In this document: positions 18,392-27,092 of the stretch, in pieces
How the letters are laid out: each line of letters opens with the position of its first letter
Position numbering within the stretch: the stretch's first letter is position 1
Assembly: GCA_016787065.1 (NCBI GenBank)
Contig: JAEUVD010000021.1
Coordinates: 1 to 57,730, forward strand
Source of the DNA: Chitinophagaceae bacterium
GTDB taxonomy: Bacteria > Bacteroidota > Bacteroidia > Chitinophagales > Chitinophagaceae
Length of the DNA: 57,730 nucleotides
Direction: 5' to 3'
Notes under the pieces: model-generated
The model's database searches: none
What the model was told of the DNA's origin: nothing
Seen by the model: only the letters and a program-made list of their open reading frames with translations
Translations under genes and position numbers: made by a program

Positions 18392-19249
18392 ATGTTGAAT
18401 CCATTACGTAAAATTCATGGTGTTTATACCGGTGCACTTGGCAAGGAAACTACCTTTGATGTAACTTATCTTCCTTCGGAAAAAACACAACCTGTTCTTA
18501 TATTTTGTCATGGTTTTAAGGGCTTTAAAGATTGGGGCGGATTCAATTATGTTGCTGAACAATTTGCTCTTGCCGGTATCATCGTATTCAAAATTAATTT
18601 CTCTCATAATGGTACGCGGATTGAAGACAAAGAAAATTTTTCAGACTTAGAAAGTTTTTCAAAGAATACCTTGGGCATGGAAATGGATGATATTGCTGCT
18701 GCTGAAACGTATATTACCGAGTATCTGCCCGAGCTTCTGCCATCCTGTTCATTGGGTCATCTTTATTTACTTGGTCATAGCAAAGGCGGAGTATCGTGTA
18801 TATTGCATGCAGCCCATCATGTTTCCATGGCGAAGAAAATTATTACCTGGGGTACACCGTTTAATTTTTTCCGATCTTGGTCGAAACAGTTTTTAACTAC
18901 CTGGCGCGAAAAAGGGATTCAATATATTTTGAACGGAAGAACCCGACAACAAATGCCTCTTTCTGTTAGTTTATTAGATGATTTTGAAGCGCATCGTAAC
19001 ACCTATGACATGGCTTTGGCACTTCCTAAAATACAACAGCCATTGGTTGCGTTTCATGGTACATTAGATGAATCGGTACCTTGGGAAAACGCTCATGAAA
19101 TAGCCCAATACAACAAAAAAGCGCAAGCAAGAATTTTGGAAAACGCTAATCATACTTTTGGTATGACCCACCCGTTTTCAACCGATACCATTCCCGATGA
19201 GTTAACAAAAGTTATTCAAGAATCGATACAAGTTATTTTGAACGACTAA
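18392..19249 (+). CDS. Alpha/beta hydrolase (acyl/dipeptidyl-peptidase-like, cytosolic)
   Basis: 285 residues, no signal peptide. Motifs in order: VLIFCHGFKGFKDWGGF (oxyanion region), FKINFSHNGTR, the nucleophile elbow LLGHSKGGVSC (Ser about residue 134), Asp in FHGTLDESVPWENA and catalytic His in NANHTFGMTHPF. The same layout is common among Bacteroidota hydrolases annotated as dienelactone hydrolase-like or S9-like. It starts seven bases after the Wzi-like gene and precedes cphA by 92 bases. Its position where a cyanophycin-degrading enzyme might be expected is suggestive only. Confidence 0.82.
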   Translation: MLNPLRKIHGVYTGALGKETTFDVTYLPSEKTQPVLIFCHGFKGFKDWGGFNYVAEQFALAGIIVFKINFSHNGTRIEDKENFSDLESFSKNTLGMEMDDIAAAETYITEYLPELLPSCSLGHLYLLGHSKGGVSCILHAAHHVSMAKKIITWGTPFNFFRSWSKQFLTTWREKGIQYILNGRTRQQMPLSVSLLDDFEAHRNTYDMALALPKIQQPLVAFHGTLDESVPWENAHEIAQYNKKAQARILENANHTFGMTHPFSTDTIPDELTKVIQESIQVILND

Positions 19250-19341
19250 CCTGTTTCATTCTCTTTAAAATAATATTTCCTTTAAAAAAATTGTGTTGCT
19301 ATGCATTAGGGTTTATATTCATTTTTTAAAACTGAACCGAT

Positions 19342-21963
19342 ATGCAGATTCTGGAAATTAAAGTAATGAAAGGCCCTAATTACTGGAGCGTTAAACGTCA
19401 TAAATTAATTGTGATGTTACTCGATCTTGAAGACCTTGAGCAAAAACCAACCAATAAAATCCCCGGATTTTTAGATCGAATAAAAGAGAAATTTCCTTCC
19501 ATGTTTAGTCATCGATGCAGTGAAGGAGTAGAAGGAGGTTTTTTTAAACGTGTAGAAGAAGGTACTTGGATGGGGCATGTTATCGAACACATTGCCCTTG
19601 AGTTGCAAACCTTAGCAGGTATGGAAACCGGGTTCGGAAGAACGCGTGGAGCAAGTAAAGAAGGCGTGTACCATGTAGTATTTTCTTATGTGGAAGAAGA
19701 AGTAGGTCGATTGGTTGCAAAACTTTCAGTAGATATTGCGCAGCATTTAATAGACGGTGACGAGTTCAATGTGGAAGATACCATCATGCAATTACGTGAA
19801 ACACGTGAGCGCGTTCGCCTCGGACCAAGTACCGGTAGTATTGTTCAAGAAGCTATCAACCGCGATATACCTTGGATTCGGTTAAATAAAAATTCATTAG
19901 TGCAATTAGGTTATGGTATTAAGCAGAAACGCATACAGGCTACAGTTGCAAGTACTACCAGTAATATTGCTGTTGAAATAGCTTGCGATAAAGAAGATAC
20001 TAAAAACTTATTAGAAGCAGCTGAAGTTCCGGTGCCACGTGGTCGAATTATTTATGACGAAGAAGATTTACAAGCTGCTATTTCCCGTATTGGTTATCCT
20101 ATCGTATTAAAACCCATTAATGGAAATCATGGTCGTGGCGCTACTACCAATATTCTTGATTGGGAAAGTGCTTTGATAGCGTTTGAGATTGCCAAAAAGC
20201 ACTCACGCGCCATTATATGCGAGAAGTTTATTACCGGTTTCGATTTTCGACTATTGGTGATTAATTATAAATTTATTTGCGCAGCAAAACGAACACCTGC
20301 TTGCGTTACCGGTGATGGAAAAAGTACACTACAGCAACTAATCGATACCGTGAATGCCGATCCACGCCGAGGTTTTGGGCATGAAAAAGTGCTTACTCAA
20401 ATTAAGGTGGATGCTGTAACGGAGAAAATACTTCAGGATAAGAATTTAACCTTGGAGTCGGTAATTGCCAAAGACGAAATACTCTATCTCAAACCAACAG
20501 CAAACTTAAGTACGGGAGGCACCTCTACAGATGTAACCGATTATGTGCATCCGAATAATATCTTTTTGGCCGAACGTATAGCGCGAATCATAGGTTTGGA
20601 TATTTGTGGTATAGATATCATGGCTTCCGATCTATCGAGTCCGTTAGAAGAAAATGGGGGTGCTATTTTAGAAGTGAATGCCGCACCCGGTTTCCGAATG
20701 CATATCGACCCTAGCGAAGGTTTAGCACGCAATGTGGCGGAACCAGTAATAGATATGCTTTACCCTCCAGGCTCTTCAGCACGAATTCCTATCATTGCCG
20801 TTACCGGAACGAATGGTAAAACAACTACAACCCGATTAACCGCGCACTTGGTAAAGAGCATGGGGCACAAAGTTGGCTTCACAACGAGTGATGGGGTTTA
20901 TATTCAAAACCAAATGATGATGAAAGGCGATTGCACCGGTCCGGTGAGTGCTGAATTTGTGTTGAAAGATCCTACGGTTGATTTCGCTGTGTTAGAATGT
21001 GCTCGCGGAGGAATTCTTCGTGCCGGCTTAGGCTTTACCAAATGTGATATAGGTATTGTTACCAATATTAGTGCAGATCATTTAGGCTTGGGTGGCATTG
21101 ATACGGTGGAACAACTCGCACGGGTGAAAGCCGTGGTAGTTGAAAGTGTAATACCCACCGGCTATGCGATATTAAATGCCGATGATGATTTGGTGTATAA
21201 AATGCAAGACGGACTAACCTGTAATATTGCTTTGTTCACCATGGATCCGAAGAACAAACGAGTTAAGGAGCATTGTGCAAAGAATGGTATTGCTGCGGTT
21301 TATGATGAAAGCAACGATTTGATTTATATTCAGAAAGGGGCATGGAAAATTCAAATAGAAAAGGCCCATACCATTCCTTTAACGCAAGGTGGTAAAGCCC
21401 TCTTTAATGTTATGAATATCATGCCTGCCGTACTTGCCGGTTACTTACGTGGCTTTACGGTTGTGGATATTCGACAAGCGTTGGAAACCTTCATTCCTTC
21501 ACCGGCTCAAACTCCAGGAAGAATGAATTTATTTCAATTCAAAAACTTTCAAGTACTGGCCGACTATGCGCATAACCCTGCCGGGTTTAAAGTGCTAAAG
21601 GCGTTCGTTGATAAAACCGAAGCAACACACAAAATAGGTATCATAGCTGGTACAGGAGATAGACGGGATGACGATATTCGTGAATTGGGCTCCATTGCAG
21701 CAACAACCTTTGATGAAATAATAATTCGTCAGGATAAACATCTTCGAGGAAGAACAGAAGATGAAATCATTAATTTATTGAAGGAGGGAATCTTTAGAAT
21801 AAAACCAGATATGCAAGTGAAGGTTATTATCAAAGAAATGGAGGCCATCGATCACGCCATTGCCAATGCACCTAAAGATTCATTTATTGCTATTTGCTCC
21901 GATGTGGTTACAGATGCCTTGAAACATATTCAGGAATTAAAAAACAACGAAGATCTTCAATAA
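19342..21963 (+). CDS. cphA: Cyanophycin synthetase (CphA1)
   Basis: An 873-residue enzyme that polymerises Asp and Arg into the storage polymer cyanophycin. Three parts are visible: the N-terminal domain (MQILEIKVMKGPNYWS to about residue 160, with EGTWMGHVIEHIALELQTLA); an ATP-grasp domain (about 200-470) with INGNHGRGATTNI and the metal-binding EVNAAPGFRMHIDPSEG; and a Mur-ligase-like domain (about 480 on) with the P-loop AVTGTNGKTTTTRL, VLECARGGILR and the C-terminal VLADYAHNPAGF and GTGDRRDDDI. Length and motif order match full-length CphA1. No cyanophycinase (cphB) or isoaspartyl dipeptidase is found in the window. It starts 92 bases after the hydrolase; the ROK kinase follows after four bases. 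Confidence 0.95.
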   Translation: MQILEIKVMKGPNYWSVKRHKLIVMLLDLEDLEQKPTNKIPGFLDRIKEKFPSMFSHRCSEGVEGGFFKRVEEGTWMGHVIEHIALELQTLAGMETGFGRTRGASKEGVYHVVFSYVEEEVGRLVAKLSVDIAQHLIDGDEFNVEDTIMQLRETRERVRLGPSTGSIVQEAINRDIPWIRLNKNSLVQLGYGIKQKRIQATVASTTSNIAVEIACDKEDTKNLLEAAEVPVPRGRIIYDEEDLQAAISRIGYPIVLKPINGNHGRGATTNILDWESALIAFEIAKKHSRAIICEKFITGFDFRLLVINYKFICAAKRTPACVTGDGKSTLQQLIDTVNADPRRGFGHEKVLTQIKVDAVTEKILQDKNLTLESVIAKDEILYLKPTANLSTGGTSTDVTDYVHPNNIFLAERIARIIGLDICGIDIMASDLSSPLEENGGAILEVNAAPGFRMHIDPSEGLARNVAEPVIDMLYPPGSSARIPIIAVTGTNGKTTTTRLTAHLVKSMGHKVGFTTSDGVYIQNQMMMKGDCTGPVSAEFVLKDPTVDFAVLECARGGILRAGLGFTKCDIGIVTNISADHLGLGGIDTVEQLARVKAVVVESVIPTGYAILNADDDLVYKMQDGLTCNIALFTMDPKNKRVKEHCAKNGIAAVYDESNDLIYIQKGAWKIQIEKAHTIPLTQGGKALFNVMNIMPAVLAGYLRGFTVVDIRQALETFIPSPAQTPGRMNLFQFKNFQVLADYAHNPAGFKVLKAFVDKTEATHKIGIIAGTGDRRDDDIRELGSIAATTFDEIIIRQDKHLRGRTEDEIINLLKEGIFRIKPDMQVKVIIKEMEAIDHAIANAPKDSFIAICSDVVTDALKHIQELKNNEDLQ

Positions 21964-21967
21964 AACT

Positions 21968-22900
21968 ATGAGTCGATTTCGTTTGGGTATAGATATCGGA
22001 GGTACGAATACAACCTTTGGTATCGTAGACGCATCAGGAAAGATTGTAGCTAAATCGTCTATTTCAACTCGTGGACATAATTCTCCGGAAACTTTTGTTG
22101 CCGCTTTATTTGAAGAATACAAAAAGGCATTTGATCGAACTTTACAAGATGGTGTAACGCATATCGGCGTAGGTGCACCAAATGGAAATTATTATACCGG
22201 TAATATTGAATTTGCACCGAATCTGGAATGGAAAGGTGTGATTCGATTGGCTGAATTAATAGAAGCTCAATTTCAACGGCCTACTAAAGTGTCTAACGAT
22301 GCGAATGCCGCGGCTATGGGCGAAATGATGTATGGAGCTGCTCAAGGCATGAAAGATTTTATTATGGTTACCCTAGGAACAGGTGTTGGTAGTGGATTCG
22401 TGGCAAACGGACAGGTTATTTATGGTCATGATGGTTTTGCCGGTGAATTAGGACATGTTATTGCCGTTAGAGATGGACGACAATGTGGTTGCGGAAGAAA
22501 AGGATGTTTGGAAACCTACACCTCCGCTACCGGTATCGTGAAAACAGTGTACGAATTTCTTACCAAGGATAGTCGAGCAACACCCTTACGCGAAAAGCAG
22601 GATATAACAGCTAAAGATATTTATGATGCGGCCTGTTTAGGCGATGCAATGGCTTTGGAAATTTTCGATTATACGGGTAAAATACTCGGACAAACACTGG
22701 CTGATGCTGTAGCTATTACTAGTCCGGAGGCTATTATCTTATTTGGAGGTTTAGCGCAAGCTGGAGATTATATTATGAATCCCACCCGAAACTACATGGA
22801 AGAAAACTTACTTCATATTTTCAAGAATAAGGTTAAACTCATTCCTTCCCTTTTGAAAGAAAGTGATGTAGCTATTTTAGGCGCTGCTGCGCTGGATTAA
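21968..22900 (+). CDS. ROK-family sugar kinase (glucokinase-like)
   Basis: 310 residues. ATP-binding [15 protein letters not shown] at the N-terminus; the catalytic Asp in [24 protein letters not shown]; then the ROK signature [24 protein letters not shown], with the His and three Cys of the structural zinc site. The C-terminal [12 protein letters not shown] closes the fold. Probably phosphorylates glucose or another hexose; the alternative is N-acetyl-hexosamine kinase. It begins four bases after cphA, so translation is probably coupled, although no metabolic link to cyanophycin is obvious. Its TAA stop overlaps that of convergent pyrH (shared TTAA). Confidence 0.88.
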   Translation: MSRFRLGIDIGGTNTTFGIVDASGKIVAKSSISTRGHNSPETFVAALFEEYKKAFDRTLQDGVTHIGVGAPNGNYYTGNIEFAPNLEWKGVIRLAELIEAQFQRPTKVSNDANAAAMGEMMYGAAQGMKDFIMVTLGTGVGSGFVANGQVIYGHDGFAGELGHVIAVRDGRQCGCGRKGCLETYTSATGIVKTVYEFLTKDSRATPLREKQDITAKDIYDAACLGDAMALEIFDYTGKILGQTLADAVAITSPEAIILFGGLAQAGDYIMNPTRNYMEENLLHIFKNKVKLIPSLLKESDVAILGAAALD

Positions 22901-23610
22901 CTTCGAACGATCGTACCGATATTCTTACCTTGAATAATTTCCAAGAGGTTTCCAGCTTTATTCATATCGAATACTATAATCGGCATATTATTTTCCTGGC
23001 ACAACGTAAAGGCAGTCATATCCATTACCTTCAAATTTTGGCTTATAGCATCCTGATAAGTTAAGTTTTCAAATTTTACTGCATCCGGATTTTTTTCCGG
23101 GTCACTGTCATAAATACCATCTACACGTGTTCCTTTTAATATTGCATCGGCGTTTATTTCAACCGCGCGTAAGGAACCCGCTGTATCCGTAGTGAAATAA
23201 GGGTTTCCGGTGCCTGCACCGAAAATAACCACCCGTCCCTTTTCAAGATGTCGAATAGCTTTTCTACGAATGAAAGGTTCCGCTACTTGGTCCATTTTAA
23301 TGGCACTTTGTAAACGAGTTTGAACACCTAGTTTTTCAAGCATGCTCTGCATGGCAACACCGTTAATTACGGTAGCCAACATACCCATATAATCGCCTTG
23401 AGCTCTTTCAATGCCGGTTTCTTTTTCATTCATACCGCGGTAAATGTTTCCGCCGCCAATAACTAATGCTACTTGAACACCTAATTCAGTAATACTTTTA
23501 ATATCCTGAGCATATTGAGCCAAAATTGAAGAGTCGAGTCCGAAACTTTTATTACCCATCAAACTTTCACCTGATAGTTTTAGTAGAATTCGTTTAAATT
23601 TAGGAAGCAT
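22897..23610 (-). CDS. pyrH: Uridylate kinase (UMP kinase)
   Basis: A 237-residue bacterial UMP kinase of the amino-acid-kinase fold, phosphorylating UMP to UDP in the cytosol. Motifs: [13 protein letters not shown] (N-terminal phosphate site), [49 protein letters not shown] and [13 protein letters not shown]. Length is normal. It is usually followed by frr, but here the downstream neighbour is the convergent ROK gene, with a four-base stop overlap, so it is apparently monocistronic. Confidence 0.96.
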   Translation of the reverse strand: MLPKFKRILLKLSGESLMGNKSFGLDSSILAQYAQDIKSITELGVQVALVIGGGNIYRGMNEKETGIERAQGDYMGMLATVINGVAMQSMLEKLGVQTRLQSAIKMDQVAEPFIRRKAIRHLEKGRVVIFGAGTGNPYFTTDTAGSLRAVEINADAILKGTRVDGIYDSDPEKNPDAVKFENLTYQDAISQNLKVMDMTAFTLCQENNMPIIVFDMNKAGNLLEIIQGKNIGTIVRS

Positions 23611-23709
23611 GAAAAAGATTTGCGCGAATGTAGAACGTTTTAGGAATATGTGAATCGCTGATTCATATACCTAAGTAGAAATACTTATTCACTATTATTT
23701 AAAAGTTCG

Positions 23710-23896
23710 GTAAACAAAAGAATAAGACTGCCCATTGAAAATCAATTAGGTATGATTATTGAAGTAATTACAGATAAGGAAAACAATTCTATGAGGGTAT
23801 TGAAATAAAAACCACTTTATCTTACCAAGAATTACACGGGACTATTTTAGGAAATTGGCCGATGAAAATGAGCTAATAACAGATATTAATAAATAA
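23710..23896 (+). pseudogene. Possible frameshifted remnant of a small protein gene
   Basis: Three short plus-strand stretches in different frames read like consecutive parts of one protein: LPIENQLGMIIEVITDKENN (about 23728-23787), FYEGIEIKTTLSYQELHGTI (from about 23787) and LADENELITDINK with a TAA at 23894-23896. Their amino-acid composition is protein-like and they lie end to end, as expected for a gene broken by small indels. I recognise no family; chance is a real alternative. Confidence 0.25.
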
Positions 23897-23940
23897 CAAA
23901 TATAATAAACAGATAATAAGATGGTAATAAATAGTGGAAA

Positions 23941-23948
23941 TAAATTTG
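23941..23948 (+). promoter_or_regulatory. Possible -7 element (TAAATTTG) of the receiver/exopolysaccharide cluster
   Basis: An exact TAnnTTTG match, 72 bases before the receiver-domain start. No good -33 partner was found. Confidence 0.25.
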
Positions 23949-24019
23949 GGTTCTTACTTGCTTGATTTTCAGGATAACTCAAAAAAAGCACGAAATTTGA
24001 AATAATAAATACCTACTAC

Positions 24020-24391
24020 ATGAAAAAAGTGCTCATTCTAGATGGCGATTTGCATTTCGCAAATACCCTAAAAATGTATTTCCGAAAGGTTGAATTCGAA
24101 CCCATCATTTCTACCGATGCCAACGAACTCGACGATTTATTTCACGAACATCAATTCGATGTAATCCTTTGTAACACGCAGGTTGCACACAAATCGGGTG
24201 TGGAAATTATTGGTACTATAAGAAAGAAATTTCCAGTGAAGAATGCCTCTATGATCCTAATAACTCCGAACAATAATCTCAGTATGAATGCTAGTTATGC
24301 AGAACTGGATGTAGATGCCATTTTGCACAAACCAATCAGTTTCCAAAACCTTATGAAAACGATTGAAGAGGTTTCTACTTCGAAAATCTAA
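24020..24391 (+). CDS. Stand-alone receiver-like domain lacking the phospho-acceptor Asp
   Basis: A 123-residue CheY-like fold: beta1 KVLILDGD, helix 1, then FDVILCN at the end of beta3, the switch Thr in ILITPN (Thr82) and the conserved Lys in LHKPIS (Lys104). The residue that should be the phosphorylated Asp is Asn52, and one acidic-pocket residue is Gly9 (LDGD instead of the usual DD). The protein therefore probably cannot be phosphorylated and may act as a constitutive or ligand-set adaptor. There is no output domain. It lies 108 bases upstream of the HEAT protein and leads the putative exopolysaccharide cluster on the same strand, suggesting a regulatory role in it by protein contact. 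Confidence 0.78.
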   Translation: MKKVLILDGDLHFANTLKMYFRKVEFEPIISTDANELDDLFHEHQFDVILCNTQVAHKSGVEIIGTIRKKFPVKNASMILITPNNNLSMNASYAELDVDAILHKPISFQNLMKTIEEVSTSKI

Positions 24392-24499
24392 CCTGGTTTT
24401 TCGACCCATTTCATTTCTGGTATCAATTTTGTAATACTGCCCTCGCTTAAAACGGCATGATTCGTTGTTGTATGCAATGAATTTTTTGTGATATTTGCG

Positions 24500-25639
24500 A
24501 TGGTGACTTTATCAATTCTAGATCAACTACTTACATATTATGCAAAGGTGTATTCTTACCCTTTCATAATACAGGTATGTATTCTGTTTATCATAGGTTG
24601 CATCGTGTTATTCTTCTCCTTTCTGGCAATTATCGCCTATAGTAGGTACCGGCACTTCCGATTAAAGGCAAAAGAGCTACGCTTACTACCTCCCCTAGAT
24701 GAACTTATTTTGAAACACTTACTCGATGAGAAAGGCGAAGAGTTTGGTGTTATTCAACAAGAATTTACCCAATGTATGGGAACCTTGAATAATGAAAATC
24801 TAGACATCATAACCGACCGTCTAATCTTCTATAAAAATAATTTCGATCTGAATGTAAATGATGCCTTCTACCGAATAATTGAAGCCGTAGGGATTGAAAA
24901 GCATATTGAGAAGAAATTACAGTTTACTTCATCGTTTAGTAAGATGAAGGGTATTCAGGCTCTTTCTAATTTGGCTATTACGGCTGCCGAATCAAACATT
25001 TTCCCTTTTACCTATAGTCGGAATTTACAAGTACGAAAAGAAGCGCGTACCTCGTACTTACGTTTAAGTAAAAATGATCCGTATAAATTTTTAGATGAAG
25101 CTAAAGAACGTTTTAACGCCTGGGATCAAATTAATCTGCTCAAGCAATTGCTGGGTATGGACAAACAAAATCTCCCTAGTTTTAGTAAGTGGATTGCTTA
25201 TTCGGAAAATGAAAGTATTGTGGAATTTGCCATTCGTATGACCTCCTACTTTCAGCAAAGGGATGCCATACCGGTATTAACGCAACAACTCAATTCGCCT
25301 AAGCACCAATTGCGAGCTGAAGCCATAAAAGCCCTTGGCGAATTGGAAGCGAAGGAAACAGAATCTACTTTAATTACTATTTACAATAATCAACCCGATA
25401 ACTGTCAGATGGAAATCATTCGTGCCATCGGTAAATTCAAAACCGGTTTGTCGCTCGATTTTATTGTGAACGCTTGGGAGAAAAGTCATACCGTTGAAAC
25501 ACAAAAAGTAGCGGCTGAGGCTCTCTTAAATTATAATGAAGAAGGTCAAAGCGTTTTTAATTCGCTTAAGATAAAAACGTTGGGTATCGATCAAACGGTA
25601 CTACAACATGTTGAGAACCCTTTAATTAAATTCAAATAA
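24500..25639 (+). CDS. Membrane-anchored HEAT-repeat protein
   Basis: 379 residues from the ATG at 24500; a GTG four codons earlier (24488) is possible. One strong transmembrane segment (IIQVCILFIIGCIVLFFSFL, about residues 22-47) is followed by a basic stop-transfer (SRYRHFRLKAKELR), leaving a large cytosolic part. The last 200 residues or so contain helical HEAT-type repeats (for example RDAIPVLTQQL, then QLRAEAIKALGELEAKET and QMEIIRAIGKFKTGL). The gene ends six bases before the GT2 synthase, so the two are almost surely co-expressed. I infer a cytosolic scaffold that couples the synthase to the receiver or other regulators, by analogy with the accessory role of PilZ-type parts in other synthase systems. 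Confidence 0.78.
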   Translation: MVTLSILDQLLTYYAKVYSYPFIIQVCILFIIGCIVLFFSFLAIIAYSRYRHFRLKAKELRLLPPLDELILKHLLDEKGEEFGVIQQEFTQCMGTLNNENLDIITDRLIFYKNNFDLNVNDAFYRIIEAVGIEKHIEKKLQFTSSFSKMKGIQALSNLAITAAESNIFPFTYSRNLQVRKEARTSYLRLSKNDPYKFLDEAKERFNAWDQINLLKQLLGMDKQNLPSFSKWIAYSENESIVEFAIRMTSYFQQRDAIPVLTQQLNSPKHQLRAEAIKALGELEAKETESTLITIYNNQPDNCQMEIIRAIGKFKTGLSLDFIVNAWEKSHTVETQKVAAEALLNYNEEGQSVFNSLKIKTLGIDQTVLQHVENPLIKFK

Positions 25640-25645
25640 CCTGGT

Positions 25646-27088
25646 ATGTTTCAAGCACTATCCGATTTCTATCAGGTTTTTGTGTTCTTCTACACGAGTG
25701 CGCTCTTCTTGAGTTATATCATGCTGGCTATGTTATCCTTCATGGGTATTGCGCGATACAAGGGGTATAATTCCGATCTCGATGATAATACCCTCATGAC
25801 CTCGCCGCTTACACCCGGTATTTCGGTGGTAGCGCCTGCGTATAACGAAGGTAAAACCATCATCGCGAATGTGCGTTCGCTGCTTACCTTAAACTACCCC
25901 CTCTTCGAAGTAATTATCATTAATGATGGTAGTACCGATGATACCCTGGAAAAACTAATTACCGAGTTTGAATTGGAAGAAACTCCGTTTGCCTATGTTC
26001 CTAAATTAAAATCACAACCGGTTAAGCGTATTTTCAAATCGAAAAATTCAGCCTTTGAAATCTTAACAGTAGTAGATAAAGTGAATGGTGGTACGAAGGC
26101 AGATGCTTCCAATGCGGGTATCAATGCTTCAGCCTTTCCATACTACCTCTGTACCGATGTAGATTGTATTCTGGAACGGAATACATTGTTGAAAATGATT
26201 AAACCCATCCTGAACAATACCACTAAGGTTATTGCGGTAGGCGCAACCCTTCGGATGCTCAACAGTTGTGAGGTGGATGAAGGGGTGTTAAAAACAGTGA
26301 AACCTCCGCGAAACTTAATACCGCGTTTTCAAGAGTTGGAATATATGCGTGCCTATCTGTTGAGTAAAATGGGATGGTCGGCAATCAATTGTGTTCCGAA
26401 TGTTTCTGGCGGACTCGGTTTATTCGATAAAGAAATCTCTATTCGTGCGGGTGGTTACGATCCACTGTCACATGCTGAAGACATGGATCTGATTACGCGT
26501 ATGATTGCCTACATGGCCAATAACAACCAGAAATATCGTATCGATTATATTCCATTATCTTGTTGCTGGACAGAGGGCCCGCCTAACATACGAATCCTTT
26601 ACCGTCAGCGTACCCGCTGGGCGCGTGGTCTGGTACAAATCTTTATCGTACATCGTCGTATCCTCTTTAACCGTCGGTATAAAAACATGGGGTTGATCGT
26701 ATATCCTTATGCGTTAATTTTCGAATTGATTGCCCCTGTGATTGAATTCGTTGGTTGGATCGTATTTATCATTCTTGTTCTTTTCGGAAAGATCAATTGG
26801 CAAATGACGGGTTTCATTTTAATTTATACCTACACCTTTACCGTAATGATTTCAACGATGGTAATTCTTTGGGATCAAATTACATTTAAATATTATCGTT
26901 CCATTTGGGAAGTACTTCGATTGCTTGTGGTTGCTTTTCTGGAACCTTTATTTTATCACCTTATTTCAATCTACTTTTCTATTCGAGGGTATATCTCCTA
27001 TTTTACTCAAAAAACGTTTGAGTGGGGTACTATGACCCGACAAGGTGTAGAAACTGAAACCAAGGTTAATGTTAATCCAACCGTATAA
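25646..27088 (+). CDS. Processive family 2 glycosyltransferase (PgaC/BcsA-like polysaccharide synthase)
   Basis: 480 residues. N-terminal membrane segment (about 12-36), then a GT-A domain with VVAPAYNEGKT, IINDGSTDD (D94), CTDVDCIL (D171 and D173, metal), SHAEDMDL (catalytic base region, E278/D279) and QRTRWARG (QxxRW, 321-325). Four or so C-terminal transmembrane helices follow (about 347-450). The D, DxD, ED and QxxRW set marks processive synthases that make and extrude a beta-linked polysaccharide across the inner membrane. There is no PilZ domain, so it is not an obvious c-di-GMP-activated BcsA. Neighbours on both sides are within six bases. The polymer cannot be named: poly-GlcNAc, a glucan or another beta-glycan are possible. 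Confidence 0.9.
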   Translation: MFQALSDFYQVFVFFYTSALFLSYIMLAMLSFMGIARYKGYNSDLDDNTLMTSPLTPGISVVAPAYNEGKTIIANVRSLLTLNYPLFEVIIINDGSTDDTLEKLITEFELEETPFAYVPKLKSQPVKRIFKSKNSAFEILTVVDKVNGGTKADASNAGINASAFPYYLCTDVDCILERNTLLKMIKPILNNTTKVIAVGATLRMLNSCEVDEGVLKTVKPPRNLIPRFQELEYMRAYLLSKMGWSAINCVPNVSGGLGLFDKEISIRAGGYDPLSHAEDMDLITRMIAYMANNNQKYRIDYIPLSCCWTEGPPNIRILYRQRTRWARGLVQIFIVHRRILFNRRYKNMGLIVYPYALIFELIAPVIEFVGWIVFIILVLFGKINWQMTGFILIYTYTFTVMISTMVILWDQITFKYYRSIWEVLRLLVVAFLEPLFYHLISIYFSIRGYISYFTQKTFEWGTMTRQGVETETKVNVNPTV

Positions 27089-27092
27089 CGTT

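Larger units (their letters stand above)
23611..24019. other. AT-rich intergenic region with a possible gene remnant
   Basis: 409 bases without an intact gene between divergent pyrH and the receiver gene. It holds the putative remnant at 23710-23896 and a TAAATTTG motif at 23941-23948. The stretch after 23885 is very AT-rich. Confidence 0.5.
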
